Part shown: positions 62,002 to 64,000 of the stretch, one piece after another
Layout: each line of letters begins with the position of its first letter
Numbering within the stretch: position 1 is the stretch's first letter
Source: Pseudomonadota bacterium
GTDB lineage: Bacteria > Myxococcota_A > Bradymonadia > UBA4248
Direction of reading: 5' to 3'
Length of the DNA stretch: 64,000 bases
NCBI GenBank assembly: GCA_017464085.1
Contig: JAFUEE010000083.1
Location: 18,843-82,842 of the forward strand
Notes under the pieces: model-generated
The model's input: only the letters and a program-made list of their open reading frames with translations
Told to the model about the DNA's origin: nothing
Database searches by the model: none
Position numbers and translations under genes: made by a program

Positions 62002-63915
62002 ATGACTCCGTTTGCACGGCATAACGGTATCCTCATGAGCACCCAAAGAACGCGCCCAACTAAAAACACCATCCTGCGCTTCTGTGCAGACATCGTCTGC
62101 ATCATACTCGCTTTTGTCGCAGCCTTCCTGGCCAGGCTCGATTTCGCTTTCAACATGCAATGGTCCATGCGCATGCTCATGCACCTGCCATTCATCGTAC
62201 TTGTCGAATGGCTGGCCATGAAATGCTTCGGTGCCACGCGTGGCGCCTGGCGCTTCGTCTCCATCACTGATGTCAAGAAAATCATCATCGCTCTGCTCGT
62301 CGCGCAGATTCCTTTCTGTCTCGAACGCATCCTGTGCGGCGCGCTCGCGGAAACCTATCCCGTTCTGAGCAACGGCATTCTCCCATGGGGCGTCATCTGC
62401 ATCAACTTCTGCTTCGCAGTCCTCGCTTGCGTCAGCGCGCGAACCATACGGCGCATGAAATACGAATCCGAAATCAGGCAAAACAATGCAGACTCCACCG
62501 CCCATGAGAAAGCAATCCTCATCGGCACGGGCATCAACGTCAAGCAGGTCCTCGATTCCATCCGCCTTAACCCTCAGATCGGACTCGATATCGTCGCCAT
62601 CATTTCAGACAACCGCTCGGACGAGGGCAGACAGATCGCTGGCATCCCGATTTACAGCGACATCCAGAAACTTCCCGACATCGCCAAAGAAAAACAAGCC
62701 ACACAGGCCATCATCACGCAAAATGAGGCTGATCCACGAAATCTCTCCGCAATCCTCGATGCCTGCGCAGGGAGCACCATCAAGACACGCCTCGTCCCTT
62801 GCATGAACGACATCCTCTCAGGCGCGTTCAACATCGGTCAGCTCCGCGAGATTTCAGTCGAAGACCTCCTGCACAGAGATCCCATTCAGCTCGACAAAGA
62901 CGAAATCTCCAAATTCCTGCATGGACGCCGCATCCTCATCTCAGGCGCCGGTGGCTCCATCGGAAGCGAAATCTGCCGGCAGGTACTCGCTTTTGAACCC
63001 GCCGAACTCGTCCTCCTCGAACGCTGCGAACTCTTCCTCTACGAGATCGAACGCGAGCTTCGCGACAAGGCCGGAAACACCAAAATCGTCCCTCGCTTGG
63101 CAGACATCTGCGACGAATCCAGGATGAACGAAATCTTTGACGAGTGCTCCCCTGAAGTCATCTTCCACGCCGCCGCTTACAAACACGTCCCCATGCTCGA
63201 ATACAACCCCGGGGAGGCCATCCGAAACAACGTCGAAGGCACAATGACAATCGCAAACTGCGCAGTCGCGCACAACTGCAACGCTTTCGTCATGATCTCC
63301 ACCGACAAGGCCGTCAATCCCACAAGCGTCATGGGCACCAGCAAGCGCATCGCCGAGCTCTATATCCAGGGCATGTCCTCGCTCGGAAAAACACGCTTCT
63401 GCGCTGTACGCTTCGGCAATGTCCTCGGCTCCACTGGCAGCGTCCTCCCGCTTTTCAAATCACAGATCAGCGCAGGCGGCCCCATCACTGTCACACACCC
63501 CGACATGGTCCGCTATTTCATGACCATACCCGAAGCAAGCCAGCTCGTCATGCAGGCCGGAACCATGGGGCAAAATGGCGAAATCTTCGTCCTCGACATG
63601 GGCAAGCCCGTCAAGATCGTAGACCTCGCGAAAGACCTCATCAAGCTCAGCGGAAAAACTGAACAGGATATCCCCATCGTTTTCTCCGGCACAAGGCCCG
63701 GCGAAAAGCTCTTCGAAGAACTCGGCTTCGATGCCGAAAAAATGGACAGGACCGGACACCCCAAAATCTATGTCGGCAAACTCAAACCCGTCGACCTCAA
63801 GGAAATCACCGCCGCCATCGAAAAACTCAAGCCATTCAGAGACAGCCAGGACAACGCGGCTGTCAGGCAGGCCATGCACGAGATCGTGCCCGAAATGATG
63901 AAACCTGCAACCTGA
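62002..63915 (+). CDS. Membrane-bound nucleotide-sugar 4,6-dehydratase (WbpM/PglF/CapD-like)
   Basis: 637 residues from the ATG at 62002; another in-frame ATG at 62035 is possible, and neither has a clear ribosome binding site. The N-terminal part has four membrane segments, as in WbpM and PglF. A central domain with IGTGINVKQVLDSI precedes the SDR domain, with the NAD-binding GAGGSIGSE at 315-323. The catalytic triad is S433, M444 and K448 in STDKAVNPTSVMGTSKR: Met replaces the usual Tyr, as in the WbpM group. It converts UDP-GlcNAc to the 4-keto-6-deoxy sugar, the substrate for the aminotransferase before it. The end is intact and is followed by tandem hairpins. Confidence 0.93.
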   Translation: MTPFARHNGILMSTQRTRPTKNTILRFCADIVCIILAFVAAFLARLDFAFNMQWSMRMLMHLPFIVLVEWLAMKCFGATRGAWRFVSITDVKKIIIALLVAQIPFCLERILCGALAETYPVLSNGILPWGVICINFCFAVLACVSARTIRRMKYESEIRQNNADSTAHEKAILIGTGINVKQVLDSIRLNPQIGLDIVAIISDNRSDEGRQIAGIPIYSDIQKLPDIAKEKQATQAIITQNEADPRNLSAILDACAGSTIKTRLVPCMNDILSGAFNIGQLREISVEDLLHRDPIQLDKDEISKFLHGRRILISGAGGSIGSEICRQVLAFEPAELVLLERCELFLYEIERELRDKAGNTKIVPRLADICDESRMNEIFDECSPEVIFHAAAYKHVPMLEYNPGEAIRNNVEGTMTIANCAVAHNCNAFVMISTDKAVNPTSVMGTSKRIAELYIQGMSSLGKTRFCAVRFGNVLGSTGSVLPLFKSQISAGGPITVTHPDMVRYFMTIPEASQLVMQAGTMGQNGEIFVLDMGKPVKIVDLAKDLIKLSGKTEQDIPIVFSGTRPGEKLFEELGFDAEKMDRTGHPKIYVGKLKPVDLKEITAAIEKLKPFRDSQDNAAVRQAMHEIVPEMMKPAT

Positions 63916-63920
63916 AACAA

Positions 63921-64000
63921 AAGCGGCTCATCGAGCCGCTTCCCAAACCTAAAACAAAAGCGGCTCATCGAGCCGCTTCCCAAACCTAAAACAAAAGCGG
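63921..64000. repeat. 37-bp tandem array of terminator-like hairpins, cut by the window end
   Basis: Units at 63921, 63958 and 63995 carry AAGCGGCTCATCGAGCCGCTT, a 9-bp stem with a 3-base loop, followed by CCCAAACCTAAAACAA. At least two full copies and the start of a third are present, and more may follow outside the window. The position right after a stop codon fits a repeated terminator. Confidence 0.9.

Overview
The window is about 64 kb of GC-rich bacterial chromosome. Nothing in it fixes a species. Its content suggests a deltaproteobacterial or myxobacterial-type predator or gut lineage (Myxococcota/Bradymonadota-like). The reasons are many very large Cys-rich lipoproteins, DUF4215-type 'Myxococcus Cys-rich' repeats, Calx-beta plus Gly-rich surface proteins, a fibro-slime domain, type IV pilin-like genes and an AAA-ATPase/PD-(D/E)XK gene. 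The placement is inference. No tRNA, rRNA, CRISPR array or phage was seen.

Layout. 27-404 is a 42-bp tandem array. 661-7812 is a three-gene operon of condensin type: a kleisin-position protein, a KITE/MukE-position protein with an acidic tail, and a 1500-residue SMC/MukB-like ATPase with an unusual Walker B sequence. A strong terminator-like hairpin lies between genes 1 and 2, and no JetD-like nuclease gene is present. 8112-15333 holds lipoproteins and envelope proteins. 15799-17394 is an AAA-ATPase/PD-(D/E)XK protein. 17511-19879 (minus) is nadK plus a radical SAM gene. 20125-24136 holds two more lipoproteins, one with DUF4215 repeats and a fibro-slime domain. 24237-28502 is uvrA and mtaB. 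28507-30364 is a decayed patch: a 21-codon remnant of a second AAA-ATPase gene cut by a 43-bp hairpin array, two small lipoproteins and a frameshifted gene. 30574-33479 holds a vWA lipoprotein, a flavin reductase-like gene and a rhodanese lipoprotein.

34013-57656 is the dominant feature: six tandem paralogous lipoprotein genes, all on the minus strand, each about 3.6 kb. All share a lipoprotein signal, Cys-rich repeats, about six Calx-beta-like repeats and a C-terminal ALK-type Gly-rich domain. Each has a shared upstream motif, and five of the six have the same two-hairpin 3' module. One copy carries an amber codon in its signal peptide. A duplicated 3' end and mosaic C-termini point to recombination among copies.

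58107-59205 holds two prepilin-like genes. 59233-60700 is repeat-rich DNA with about 115-bp MITE-like elements, one inserted in a 41-bp tandem array. 60701-63915 is an aminotransferase/4,6-dehydratase pair of the PglE/PglF type for an amino-sugar of surface glycans. The window ends in a tandem array of 37-bp hairpins.

Overall this is mostly cell-envelope and accessory DNA with a few housekeeping genes (uvrA, mtaB, nadK). Short palindromic repeats sit in most intergenic gaps. Assignments come from reading motifs by eye; no database search was done.
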